From NCBI GenBank assembly GCA_965230215.1, contig CBDDKN010000001.1:1302001-1366000 (forward strand): 64,000 nt of DNA, in the 5' to 3' direction. This stretch comes from RFSX01 sp965230215. GTDB lineage: Bacteria; Bacteroidota; Bacteroidia; Chitinophagales; Saprospiraceae. The notes under the pieces are model-generated. The model did not search any database. It saw nothing but the letters and a program-made list of their open reading frames with translations, and was not told the DNA's origin. Shown in pieces: positions 18,724 through 28,130 of the stretch. Numbering within the stretch: position 1 is the stretch's first letter; every line of letters begins with the position of its first letter. The translations under genes were made by a program, and so were the position numbers.

Positions 18724-19824
18724 ATGAGATTATTCCTGACAAGCCTAGCGCTTACCATTAGCTTTTTCGCATTTACACAAAGTAACATTGATATGGAAGT
18801 ATATACCGATACAGGTTGGGAATATAATATATTCCGCGCCAGCCCACAGCAAGAGCAAAAGGCAGATCAGAATGAGCAACCAGCCATAATAAATGGAATC
18901 TATCATTCTGCATCCATCTCTTCAGCTTACAAGCTCAAATTGGATAAACATAGATTTACAATTGACGGATCTTTGGAATACAGATATTTCCCAGGTCATG
19001 ACCGTGCCAATCAAAACTTGCCAAAAGTAAAATTACTGTACTACTACAGACACAGCAGCACTTCCAAGATTTATGCATCTGTACAGTATAAGAAATACGC
19101 CATGTTGCGCATAAATGAAACGGGCGATGAATTCCAGACTCAATTGGGATTGGAAAAGAAACATGCGTATCTGAAGCACTATCTAAAAGTGTCAAAGAGA
19201 TTAAAACTGAGAACCAAAGCATCTCTTAGCCAGGTACAATTTAGGACACTCTCGAATAATCCATTGAGATATAATGCTTATAGCCTGTATGCAGGCATCA
19301 GCCAAAGTCTATACAGTCGCAAGAAAATAGATCATAGCGCTAACTTCAGTATTGAATTCAGCAAAAGACATTATCTACCTAGAATAGAAGACAACTTTAA
19401 TCGCATAAGAAACGACATTGAAATCAATTTTGATTTCGACTTAAACTGGAGATACAATGCACTTAATTTTGGCGTTGAACTCAGAGATAGAAGTGATCTG
19501 ATTCAAGATCGTTTTGGATACCGTCAGATCAAACCATTTGTTAGATACCAATATGACAGAAAGCGATTAGAGCTGACTTGTAAGGTTTCATACAACCTTC
19601 GAAACTTCAAAACACTGCTGGCAGACAATGATAGTGATGAATTATTACAACAGAGATATCTTAAGTATCATCTCACCGCAGAATATAAATTAAAAAAGAA
19701 CATGTACCTGATGACTGGCATATACTACATTGGAAGAACTCGAAATCTACCAGATGCCTCCAGTATATTCAGGCCGTATACCAACTTAAGAACAAGCATA
19801 GGTATATCCTATAAGTTCTTATAA
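18724..19824 (+). CDS. Outer-membrane beta-barrel protein of the transglutaminase/ATP-grasp operon
   Basis: I choose the ATG at 18724 because the signal peptide (MRLFLTSLALTISFFAFTQ) begins there; upstream codons in the frame look untranslated. The 366-aa product alternates charged and hydrophobic residues in long strands (KLDKHRFTIDGSLEYRYFPG, ASVQYKKYAMLRI, FNFDLNWRYNALNFGVELRD-like segments) and ends in LRTSIGISYKFL, as outer-membrane barrels do. It is strikingly rich in Lys, Arg and Tyr. It lies 42 bp after the small membrane protein gene and 40 bp before the next secreted-protein gene. Its role with the ligase and transglutaminase is unknown. Confidence 0.75.
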   Translation: MRLFLTSLALTISFFAFTQSNIDMEVYTDTGWEYNIFRASPQQEQKADQNEQPAIINGIYHSASISSAYKLKLDKHRFTIDGSLEYRYFPGHDRANQNLPKVKLLYYYRHSSTSKIYASVQYKKYAMLRINETGDEFQTQLGLEKKHAYLKHYLKVSKRLKLRTKASLSQVQFRTLSNNPLRYNAYSLYAGISQSLYSRKKIDHSANFSIEFSKRHYLPRIEDNFNRIRNDIEINFDFDLNWRYNALNFGVELRDRSDLIQDRFGYRQIKPFVRYQYDRKRLELTCKVSYNLRNFKTLLADNDSDELLQQRYLKYHLTAEYKLKKNMYLMTGIYYIGRTRNLPDASSIFRPYTNLRTSIGISYKFL

Positions 19825-19864
19825 GAGGGACTTCTCACATTTTTTCATCTTTAAAATCTATCCT

Positions 19865-20950
19865 ATGAAATTATCAAGGCTAATATCGCTATGTACTATA
19901 CTCTTACTAGCACTTCCAATTTTTTCCCAGAAGGTTTCTACTTACAGCGAAGCAGGATATCAAATATGTGAAACATACAAACGCAATGCTTACAAGTTAT
20001 CACCATCAAAAGCTGGTCACATGGGATTAAGGCTATACAGAAACTATGAAGATGATAGCTACGCTTACCTATTATTACAAGGTATAAACAGATATGCCAA
20101 TTCGCTTAACAAGCTCGTAGAAATTGGACTCGATGAGGAATTACTTGAATTATATGCAGAAAAAATAAACAAGAGCTATTCTGCTACAACCGAAAAGAAA
20201 AGTCTGCGCAAAGCCAGCTTTGAATCTTTTCCGATGTACAGGATATATGCTACACGTATTCTGCGCAATTTGGCTCGTTTAGATGAATTGGGCTTACGCC
20301 ATAATCATCACAAAGAATTCATGACATTGCTAAAGCAATATGATTTCAAGTCAGTATTCACAGATGAAATGATGATTAGAGCCTGGGGTGCGCAATTGGC
20401 CAATCAAGTATATTGGTTACACCAATTGGGTATAGCTGATTACCGGGCTGAATTCGTGGCCTCTGTTCAGAGAACCTATCCTAACGAAGAGGATAGTTTA
20501 CTATCTGATCAACAATTCGGTAACAAAATATACACATTGACACACATCATCATTGCCGCTTCTGAATATTACAGATATCCTGTGGATTACGATAGCTATG
20601 CCAGTGTTATCGACTACTTCAGAACCAACACAAAGCAGATTCTTCTCAGATGTAAAGAAGATATTATTATAGAAGTGGGATTATCCCTTTTGCTGGTTAA
20701 TGAGGCATATGAAGAGATTAACACCATACGAGATCACATCTTGAAGCAGATAGATGCAGAAGCCCAAATGGTTCCTTCTGTTAGCGGTTCTAAGGATCTT
20801 GCCTTAGGAGAACACCGCAATATTATAGCCGTGCTGTTATTGGATTGGGGTGGCACGTCAATAACGCCCAATCAAAGTGACATAAAGAAATTCAAGTCAA
20901 ACTTAAATTCAGAGTTATGGCTTGTAAAACAGAAACAGAATTATAACTAG
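19865..20950 (+). CDS. Secreted alpha-helical protein, possibly DUF3541 family
   Basis: The 361-aa product has a signal peptide (MKLSRLISLCTILLLALPIFSQ) and an all-helical mature part with an alpha-toroid-like look: repeated helices such as YAYLLLQGINRYANSLNKLVEIG, YATRILRNLARLDELG, and near the end GEHRNIIAVLLLDWGG. Conserved-looking His, Trp and Asp residues (WLHQLG, GEHRN) could form an active site. The general form recalls DUF3541, but I cannot confirm that without a profile search. It is the last gene of the plus-strand run starting at 16024, and its TAG stop lies in a 12-bp palindrome shared with the convergent gene. Confidence 0.65.
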   Translation: MKLSRLISLCTILLLALPIFSQKVSTYSEAGYQICETYKRNAYKLSPSKAGHMGLRLYRNYEDDSYAYLLLQGINRYANSLNKLVEIGLDEELLELYAEKINKSYSATTEKKSLRKASFESFPMYRIYATRILRNLARLDELGLRHNHHKEFMTLLKQYDFKSVFTDEMMIRAWGAQLANQVYWLHQLGIADYRAEFVASVQRTYPNEEDSLLSDQQFGNKIYTLTHIIIAASEYYRYPVDYDSYASVIDYFRTNTKQILLRCKEDIIIEVGLSLLLVNEAYEEINTIRDHILKQIDAEAQMVPSVSGSKDLALGEHRNIIAVLLLDWGGTSITPNQSDIKKFKSNLNSELWLVKQKQNYN

Positions 20951-20956
20951 AATATT

Positions 20957-22747
20957 CTAATTGGGACAGTCAACAGGAACACTGCTAAGTTCACCGCTGT
21001 CTTTTACAACAATTATCCAGCAATTGCCATTGGGTGATTTGACAATAACGCCAGAGTAGTTTTTATTGACATATATATTGTCATTCACCTGATGCAATTG
21101 TGTGACTTCATTGGTTGGATCGCAAACATCCCCAATACCGTCACCATCAATATCGTACTGATCTGGATTTGGAATTTGTGGGCAATTATCCACGGAGTTC
21201 TCTACCCCATCATTATCATCATCGTCATCGTCAATAATGGTAAAGACATGGCTGTCATTATTACCAACCGTGGCCATGTTCATTAACCCACCAGTCACAT
21301 TGGTAATATCGAACATGAGCGTTTCATCCAGTTCAATCAACATATCGTCAATAATATTGAAGCTAAAACAAATGTCCGTATTGCTGTTGGCAGGAAAAGT
21401 AAAGCTCTGCACAGGATTAATAAAACTGTTGTCAATTCCATTATTGGCCGTACTTGCCATATCTAATTCCACATCGAAGTTGGTATCATTATTTGGATCC
21501 GGATTGGATATCTCCATACAGATATCTTTTAGTCCCGGCGTATCCTCTAGAGCGTTGGATGTTGTTTGTACAAATTGCACCCTTGTTATGTTATCAGGGC
21601 TGATGATTATTGATGCAGATGTAGTTGAAACATTCCCGCATTCATCTTCAAGCTCAAACGTAATTGACTCTGAACTGTTACATGGTGTGTTACCAGACCA
21701 ATTATTAGTAACTATGATATCTGAATTATCTGAGCAATCATCAGCATACACAGCATTGCCAACTGCATTCAGCCAATTATTTATATCTATTGGATTTTGA
21801 ACCATATCACAACCAAGCAACAAATCTTGAGCATCAGTAGTGACAAGTGGTTCCTGTGTATCCTCAATATTGATATCAAACTCATATTCAGCCTCATTGC
21901 CACATTCATCCTCGATAAAAATTGTTATTGTTTCAAAGGACGAACAATTAGGAACAGTGCCACTCCAATCATCAGTGATGATTAATGAAGAAGCATCAGT
22001 ACATTCATCAGAAACAGAAATATTGTTATAAACAGTATTTAGATGATCCGCAATATCTGTGGTATTTCCACTACTATCACATTCGAATGTGATATCCCAG
22101 AAGCCATTTGCATCATTAACTGTGGGTTCTACAGTATCTTCAACACTAAAGAGCGCCGTTGTTGGGGCTGCGGAATTCCCACACTCATCTTCAACCCAAA
22201 AATCTACTGCGATCTCACCAGCATTTCCACAATCTATAATTAAGTCATTTAATGTTACGGGGTCAGGATTAGTGAACCATATCAAATTAGCAGACTCAGT
22301 GCAATCATCAACATAACTAGCTAAAGCATGATTTGCAACCCAATCTGCCAACTGCATGGCACTGTTGGCGTTACATTCAACTATTATATCTTGAGCAAGA
22401 TCATCAATAGTTGGAACTGTAGTATCAAGTATTATGATTTCAATTAAAACTTCCACATCAGCTTCAACACCACACGCATCCTCAGCGGTTATAGTTATAA
22501 AAATGAAGTCTCCACAATCAAAGTCTCCCGGATCTGTATAATCATGTGTAATTGTTGCTGGCGTGGCACAGCCTGCAAATGAACCGGACAAGGCATCCAA
22601 ATAGTTATTTATCGAGATATTATTATTCGCATCATTACATTCCAAATTAAAGTCCGCTGGTGCACCAGGAGGATCATCCCAGCTAAACTGCGCTTGAAGT
22701 GCATTCACTGAAAGAAATAGAAGGAGAAATAAGCTCAGGTTCTTCAT
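20957..22747 (-). CDS. Secreted surface protein with HYR-like, Calx-beta and thrombospondin-3 repeats
   Basis: The 596-aa product has a signal peptide (MKNLSLFLLLFLSVNALQAQ). Residues ~30-370 hold four to five repeats centred on EDECGN (for example FWVEDECGNSA, IFIEDECGNEA, FELEDECGNVS), each with paired cysteines, as in HYR-like adhesive modules. Residues ~380-500 match a Calx-beta-like calcium-binding domain (DDMLIELDETLMFDI). Residues ~505-540 are a thrombospondin type 3 calcium repeat (DGVENSVDNCPQIPNPDQ, then DIDGDGIGDVCDP). The C-terminus (~50 aa) is not a recognisable T9SS tail. It is probably a calcium-stabilised surface or matrix protein. It is transcribed towards the DUF3541-like gene with only 6 bp between stops. 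Confidence 0.8.
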   Translation of the reverse strand: MKNLSLFLLLFLSVNALQAQFSWDDPPGAPADFNLECNDANNNISINNYLDALSGSFAGCATPATITHDYTDPGDFDCGDFIFITITAEDACGVEADVEVLIEIIILDTTVPTIDDLAQDIIVECNANSAMQLADWVANHALASYVDDCTESANLIWFTNPDPVTLNDLIIDCGNAGEIAVDFWVEDECGNSAAPTTALFSVEDTVEPTVNDANGFWDITFECDSSGNTTDIADHLNTVYNNISVSDECTDASSLIITDDWSGTVPNCSSFETITIFIEDECGNEAEYEFDINIEDTQEPLVTTDAQDLLLGCDMVQNPIDINNWLNAVGNAVYADDCSDNSDIIVTNNWSGNTPCNSSESITFELEDECGNVSTTSASIIISPDNITRVQFVQTTSNALEDTPGLKDICMEISNPDPNNDTNFDVELDMASTANNGIDNSFINPVQSFTFPANSNTDICFSFNIIDDMLIELDETLMFDITNVTGGLMNMATVGNNDSHVFTIIDDDDDDNDGVENSVDNCPQIPNPDQYDIDGDGIGDVCDPTNEVTQLHQVNDNIYVNKNYSGVIVKSPNGNCWIIVVKDSGELSSVPVDCPN

Positions 22748-23037
22748 TGCTCTATAATGTTATTAACACAATCTAATAATTAATCTCTAAATAAATTGCA
22801 AGCAAAATCACTTAGCCTATAATAGGGCAATTAACTAGATGCCCTGCAGTCAATTGATTTTCAGAGGCTTACTATAATATTACCTATGAGTATGACCTTC
22901 TCCTAAGGCCTTAAATCGGCTCTAGAAAGAATTTTATGAATTTTTGGGTACCAAATAAGTTATCAACACACTATTACATGATGATTACAGTATTTGTACT
23001 TGATAAATTCTTAAATTGAGAGGAAAGCTAGCTTCTA

Positions 23038-23640
23038 TTGTCAACAAAATCAAATACATATACAGATCATCAACTGGTATCACTGATTAAAACCGGCGGA
23101 CCAGATAGATTTAAGGCCATAGACCATATCTATGCCTGGTCAGATTTAAAAAATAAGATCATGTATCATGTAACTAAAAATGGAGGGAACAGAGAAGATG
23201 CCAACGATGTATTTCACGATTCCATCATAATTCTGGATCGCAACATCCGACAAGACAAGTATAAGTCAGAAGGAAGCATTGCAGCATACCTCTATAGTAT
23301 CTGTAAGTTTACATGGAACAACAAATGGCGAAAAAACATCAAAACAGAACTCGTAGAGGATTTCTCTCAGGAGACACCTGAAGAAAGCAATTCTGTACAT
23401 GTTCATCTTATCAATGAGGAGACAAAGCTGAATCTCGAAAAACTGCTTTCCAAATTAGACGATTCATGCAGAAGCATCCTGAAGATGTGGCAACTCTCCT
23501 ATTCCATGCAGGAAATTGCAGAAGCCCAAAATCTCAGCAGCCCACAAATGGCAAAGAAGTACCGATACAGATGCATGAAGAAACTGATGAAAGTATTGGA
23601 TGATAATCCCGAACTCTTAAATGCACTAAGAAATGTCTGA
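23038..23640 (+). CDS. Sigma-70 family factor of the CHAT-protease operon
   Basis: The 200-aa product has a sigma region 2 (ENGGNREDANDVFHDSIIILDRNI-like segment around residues 45-70, read as KNGGNREDANDVFHD) and a region 4 (LDDSCRSILKMWQLSYSMQEIAEAQNLSSPQMAKKYRYRCMKKL). It must begin with TTG at 23038: an in-frame TAG lies nine bases upstream and the next in-frame ATG is far inside the gene. Its 3' end overlaps the next gene by 8 bp. Sigma factors of this type head operons of TPR/CHAT proteins in Bacteroidota. The 290-bp region upstream should hold its promoter. Confidence 0.88.
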   Translation: MSTKSNTYTDHQLVSLIKTGGPDRFKAIDHIYAWSDLKNKIMYHVTKNGGNREDANDVFHDSIIILDRNIRQDKYKSEGSIAAYLYSICKFTWNNKWRKNIKTELVEDFSQETPEESNSVHVHLINEETKLNLEKLLSKLDDSCRSILKMWQLSYSMQEIAEAQNLSSPQMAKKYRYRCMKKLMKVLDDNPELLNALRNV

Positions 23641-24361
23641 TAATATTGAATACATAGAAAAATACCTTTCGAATGCATTGGATAAAAACCAGAGAGCTCA
23701 ATTCGAAAACGAATTGAAATCCAATTCAGAATTAAGCAAGGACTTTCAAAAATACAAGGTCATACATGCCGCATTGGAATTGGACATTGAAAATGACCTG
23801 AGATCTTATTTACAAGATAAGGATGCAACATCAATAGAGAACAGCCCCAGAATCAGAAAACTACCTTCGTGGTCTCGAATGAGCATTGCAGCCAGCTTTC
23901 TGATCATCATAGCCGCTGGCATATGGTGGAGCATCAATGCCAACACGGAAAATGATCTGATAGCAAATAACTTTATCCATTACGAACAGAGCGTTCTGCG
24001 CGGTTCAAAAGGTGAATTATCAGAATCACTTGCTATTATTATATCCGATAACACCGACAAGGATAAACGCATTGAAAAACTAGAAGCACTTAAAAACGAG
24101 AATCTTGATGATATGCAACTCAACTTCATCCTGGCTGAATCCTATTTTGAAAATGGACAAAGAGGTAAAGCAAGCAAATTGTTTGAGTTAATCTATAATT
24201 CCAACTCTATCTTATGGAAAGACAAGGCAGAATGGAACCTGATGCTGATATATTCTGAAATTGACAAACAAGCATCAAAAGCCATTCTTGATAGAATTCT
24301 TTCTAATGAAGAACACGCCTATTTCAATAAAGCCAAAGAAATACAGAACCTAATTGAGTAA
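23633..24361 (+). CDS. Anti-sigma-like single-pass membrane protein with periplasmic helical repeats
   Basis: The 242-aa product has a helical cytoplasmic N-terminus (1-75, IEYIEKYLSNALDKNQRAQFENELKSN, typical of zinc-less anti-sigma domains), one transmembrane helix (~81-102) and a periplasmic part with TPR-like helices (LNFILAESYFENGQRGKASKLFELIYN). It overlaps the sigma gene before it (8 bp) and the CHAT gene after it (8 bp), so the three should be translated together. It would hold the sigma factor at the membrane and could sense the CHAT protein through its periplasmic TPR helices. Function is inferred from layout. Confidence 0.8.
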   Translation: MSDNIEYIEKYLSNALDKNQRAQFENELKSNSELSKDFQKYKVIHAALELDIENDLRSYLQDKDATSIENSPRIRKLPSWSRMSIAASFLIIIAAGIWWSINANTENDLIANNFIHYEQSVLRGSKGELSESLAIIISDNTDKDKRIEKLEALKNENLDDMQLNFILAESYFENGQRGKASKLFELIYNSNSILWKDKAEWNLMLIYSEIDKQASKAILDRILSNEEHAYFNKAKEIQNLIE

Positions 24362-27203
24362 ACTTTCACACATAGCACTCAACACAAGAAGATACCTGAT
24401 CCTATGTGTACTCAGCATTTCATTGGCCTTTTCACTAAATGCACAAGACGATCAATCCAACGACTTAGATAGTCTTTACAATGACTTTATAAAAAAGGCT
24501 GACTACTATAGTGAAAACAGTCTTGATTCTGTCTATGATATTTTATCAAATGATCTAAACTCACTTTCAAGCAGTAATAATTTCGAGGCAATCGATCTGA
24601 TACACGCGCATTACTACGCAAAAAGAAATCACATTGACCGCAGTGAAAGACTAAATCTCATAAGATCATATGCTAAAGAAGAATCCAAATTTAAAAAGTT
24701 CGATGCTTCCATAAAGGCTAAGATTTATCTTTTGTTGCTTCCAGAATTCAGATACAACTACGCTCTTGATTCCCTGAATACATATCTTGATATCATTGAA
24801 GATGAATTAGAAAATATCAACGACATAAGCGAGGCTGAATTAAGCTGGTTATATGAAAAAGGTCGACTTGCTTATCAGCATAATGATTATGAATCGGCCT
24901 TAACCTTCCTTTCCAAAGCAGTGAGTTTTCTTGAAGAGCATTTTCCAGAAAAAGAAAGATTTAAATTCTTGCTTCTAAACGGGGTTGGCATTCAATACAG
25001 AAGGCTTGGCAGAAACCAGCAAGCCATCAATCACTACACCGCCATCTTTGATACACTTGGACCACAACTGGATAGCTATGACCTTACCGGAAGCTACCTC
25101 AACAATGTAGGTCTTAACTATATGGACATGTCTGATTATAATGAGGCCATCAAGAACATGAAAAGCGCAGTAGCCTATTATAAAGAACGCGTATCACCCA
25201 GACATATTGAGATAGGATCTGGGCTCGATAATATCTCTCTATGTTACAAGCTTCTTGGCAAAATTGATAGCTCCTTATATTATTCTACAAGCTCTTATAA
25301 TTTCATTAAACAGAACATTGGCAGCCGCCACCCTGATCTACTACTTCCATTGAGTACAATGGCTTTTTCATACCTAAGCCTTCGTAAATATCCTAAAGCC
25401 AAGACCGCAATAGATGAGGCTTACAATTTGATGAAAACACTTGGATGGGAAAAGGACGATCCCAGTGGTAATTATTTCATCGAAAATGCATTTGATATCT
25501 TATCAGCCAAACTGCGGTTTGAAACAGCCCAATATAAGATAACGAACAAAGAAGAGTGGCTTCACAAAATTCAAAAAACTTCTGACGAATTCATTGCCAC
25601 CTTTGATTATGCCTATAGCCATTTGGTATCAGACCTTTCAAGAAGTTTATTTCATTCACGTTATCATAAAAGCTATACACTATGCATTGATAACCTTTAC
25701 ACGCTCTATTCCATAACAGGCGATATGGCATACCTTGTAAATGCCTTTAATATTTCAGAAAAATACAAAGCCATTGAACTATACTACGCAGCCCAAAAGG
25801 ATAAGGTCAATGAAATTCCGGCATATAAAAAACTGAGTGATCAAAGCAGAATAATAGCAGACTCATTACAGCTATTGGAGGAAGATCTCTTTTTTGCTAA
25901 GAACCAAAAAGATTCCCTCTCAATTGAAAAGCAACTTAATGACACAAAAGAAAAGTGGATTCTGTGGAACAATCAATTAAAAGCGGATCATCCTGAATAC
26001 TATAACCTAACCCACCCCAATATCGAATTAGATCTGGATTCTTTAAGAACCGGACTAAGAGATACAGAAAGCATTGTTTCCTACTACCTGGCGGATACTT
26101 CCGTTTACATATTCCTGATAAACAAGGATACAAGTACATTCAAAAAATCAGATTTCGAATACGACATGGATGAGGCAGTAAGTAATTTTAGAAATAGCAT
26201 TTTCAATTATTTCACGAGTGACAATAAATCAGACTCCCTATATCTAGCTAATGCTGATCAATATGCCGCTCTAAGTCAGGAACTCTATAGAACACTGTTT
26301 AAACCTATAGAGCCCCTCCTCGATTCAAATATTATTCTGATAATAGATAACGTGTTAGGCTATCTACCATTCGAAGCTATTTGTAGTGCGTTACCAGACA
26401 ATAAGACGGCTTTTAAAAATTACAACTATCTCCTTAAGAATTATACAATTAGTTACGCTTACTCGTCCAGCATGTGGGTCGAAATGAATAATCGTAAAAA
26501 TGAAAACAATAGTTATTTCATAGGCTTTGCACCTTCATTTGCAAAGCAGGACAATAGTGATACTTCCAATTTGAAACCGCTGGAATTTAATAAAGATGAG
26601 ATTAATAGAATATCTGAATTATTCAAGTCCAGAAACTATGTAGATGGAGAAGCCACCAAAGAAAATTTCATTAACAACGCACCCTCGAGTGGATTGATCC
26701 ACCTGGCTACCCATAGCATTGCAAACAATAAGGAAAGTGATTATTCATTTCTGGCTTTTGAAAACAATGAACGGCTATTTACCAGTGAGGTTTATGCCTT
26801 ACCATTACAAGCACAATTGGTTACCTTGAGTGCATGCGAGACTGGGCTTGGAGAACTGAGATCTGGTGAAGGCGTGATAAGCATAGCCAGAGCGTTTTCC
26901 TTTGCAGGAGCGCAGAGTATCATCAGTTCGCTGTGGTCAATCAATGATCGAAGCACTTCACTGATCATGGCAGACTTTTACAAAAACTTAAAAGATAAAA
27001 AGCAAAAGGATCAGGCCTTAAGAAAAGCCAAAATCAATTACATACAGTCAATGGGTCATGTTGAAGCCCATCCATTCTACTGGGCCTCATTTATCTGCAT
27101 TGGCGACACATCAGAGATAGTTCATAAGTCTTCTATAGATTTGAAATGGTACATATTGATTGCCCTCATTATAATTTTCTTTTTTATTTATAAAAAAAGC
27201 TAA
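24354..27203 (+). CDS. Secreted TPR-CHAT caspase-like protease, membrane-anchored
   Basis: The 949-aa product starts with TTG at 24354, inside the end of the previous gene; the frame then gives a signal peptide (residues ~12-31, ...SLAFSLNAQ). Residues ~150-420 are TPR repeats (SALTFLSKAVSFLEEHFP; YNEAIKNMKSAVAYYKERV; YPKAKTAIDEAYNLM). Residues ~640-920 are a CHAT protease domain with the catalytic pair His787 (HLATHS) and Cys828 (LSACETG), followed by FSFAGAQSIISSLWSIND and HPFYWASFICIGD. A C-terminal helix (WYILIALIIIFFFIYKKS) anchors it, so the protease domain should be periplasmic. Its substrate may be encoded downstream; that is inference. Confidence 0.92.
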   Translation: MSKLSHIALNTRRYLILCVLSISLAFSLNAQDDQSNDLDSLYNDFIKKADYYSENSLDSVYDILSNDLNSLSSSNNFEAIDLIHAHYYAKRNHIDRSERLNLIRSYAKEESKFKKFDASIKAKIYLLLLPEFRYNYALDSLNTYLDIIEDELENINDISEAELSWLYEKGRLAYQHNDYESALTFLSKAVSFLEEHFPEKERFKFLLLNGVGIQYRRLGRNQQAINHYTAIFDTLGPQLDSYDLTGSYLNNVGLNYMDMSDYNEAIKNMKSAVAYYKERVSPRHIEIGSGLDNISLCYKLLGKIDSSLYYSTSSYNFIKQNIGSRHPDLLLPLSTMAFSYLSLRKYPKAKTAIDEAYNLMKTLGWEKDDPSGNYFIENAFDILSAKLRFETAQYKITNKEEWLHKIQKTSDEFIATFDYAYSHLVSDLSRSLFHSRYHKSYTLCIDNLYTLYSITGDMAYLVNAFNISEKYKAIELYYAAQKDKVNEIPAYKKLSDQSRIIADSLQLLEEDLFFAKNQKDSLSIEKQLNDTKEKWILWNNQLKADHPEYYNLTHPNIELDLDSLRTGLRDTESIVSYYLADTSVYIFLINKDTSTFKKSDFEYDMDEAVSNFRNSIFNYFTSDNKSDSLYLANADQYAALSQELYRTLFKPIEPLLDSNIILIIDNVLGYLPFEAICSALPDNKTAFKNYNYLLKNYTISYAYSSSMWVEMNNRKNENNSYFIGFAPSFAKQDNSDTSNLKPLEFNKDEINRISELFKSRNYVDGEATKENFINNAPSSGLIHLATHSIANNKESDYSFLAFENNERLFTSEVYALPLQAQLVTLSACETGLGELRSGEGVISIARAFSFAGAQSIISSLWSINDRSTSLIMADFYKNLKDKKQKDQALRKAKINYIQSMGHVEAHPFYWASFICIGDTSEIVHKSSIDLKWYILIALIIIFFFIYKKS

Positions 27204-27269
27204 AAAGACTGGGTACCGTTCCCTTCCCCAAAACACTTCATGACATAATTATTAACAAAAATAAACGTC

Positions 27270-28064
27270 ATGAAAAAATTAAAATTAGCCTTCATATTTC
27301 TTTTCGCAACAGCATTTAGTTCTTGTGATATAGCAACCGATCTTTTGGACCTTGAAGAAGCCAGTGGCACCGTTTACTATTGGTTGGCTTCCGATGCCGA
27401 CACCTATGTAGAATGCCTGAACATCGTCGCGCCATGTGCAGGAGAACAAATCGACCGTTCTACCAATCCGGGACTTGTAGTCGCACATACACCTGGCGTT
27501 ATCAAGAGATCATATATCAATTTTCCGATGCCAATTTTTCCGGATGGCACTGTCATAGAGGAAGCTTATCTGGAGCTATACCATTCGGGAACCAATGAAG
27601 ACGGAAAATCTGATGATATAAATCTTTCTGTCACCCGGGTAAAACCGATATGGAATGCAGCGACAATGACATTCCAGAATCAACCGATTCCAGTGGAATC
27701 TGGTGAAGAATTCAAAATGGATCTTAAAAGCGATGACTGGTCTGGTACTTCAAACATGGCCTTCTCCCTCCAAAAAGATATTGTCGAAAACAGAGATCTG
27801 GAAGGCTTTGTGGTTTTCATCAGAAATAAAGAGCCTGGTTATGAAAAAGGTTTCCATTCAGGTAACCACTCAAGCAGATCATTGGACAATCTTGGCATGG
27901 GACCGCGTTTGATGCTCAAGGTTACCTTACCTCAAGGCAGCAGCACATCCAGTGTTAGGTTCAACAACAATCACTTTGATGGTTCATCTGGAAGTTTCTT
28001 CGGTGTTCAATACAGATCCGGAATCAATTGGCCAGCAGACTGGGATGTAGCCATATTAAAATAA
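27270..28064 (+). CDS. DNRLRE-domain lipoprotein
   Basis: The 264-aa product has a lipoprotein signal (LFATAFSSCD, lipidated Cys at residue 19). The mature part follows the DNRLRE/CBM96 pattern: an opening segment with DADTYVE, SYINFPMPIFPDGTVIEEAYLELYHSG, then VKPIWNAATMTFQNQP and a closing GPRLMLKVTL. Such beta-sandwich domains are found on surface proteins next to RHS genes. It lies 66 bp after the CHAT gene and 66 bp before the RHS gene, so it probably belongs to the same operon and acts at the outer membrane, perhaps docking the RHS protein. Confidence 0.85.
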   Translation: MKKLKLAFIFLFATAFSSCDIATDLLDLEEASGTVYYWLASDADTYVECLNIVAPCAGEQIDRSTNPGLVVAHTPGVIKRSYINFPMPIFPDGTVIEEAYLELYHSGTNEDGKSDDINLSVTRVKPIWNAATMTFQNQPIPVESGEEFKMDLKSDDWSGTSNMAFSLQKDIVENRDLEGFVVFIRNKEPGYEKGFHSGNHSSRSLDNLGMGPRLMLKVTLPQGSSTSSVRFNNNHFDGSSGSFFGVQYRSGINWPADWDVAILK

Positions 28065-28130
28065 TGACCCATTCCTGGGTACCTCTTCTCAATTCAAAAC
28101 ACATAATAGCATAAAACAAAAAATTTAATC

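Noticed and set aside
28067..28080. ACCCA/TGGGT hairpin after the DNRLRE gene as a terminator
   Set aside because: The stem is only 5 bp and is not followed by a T-run; the RHS gene probably stays in the operon.
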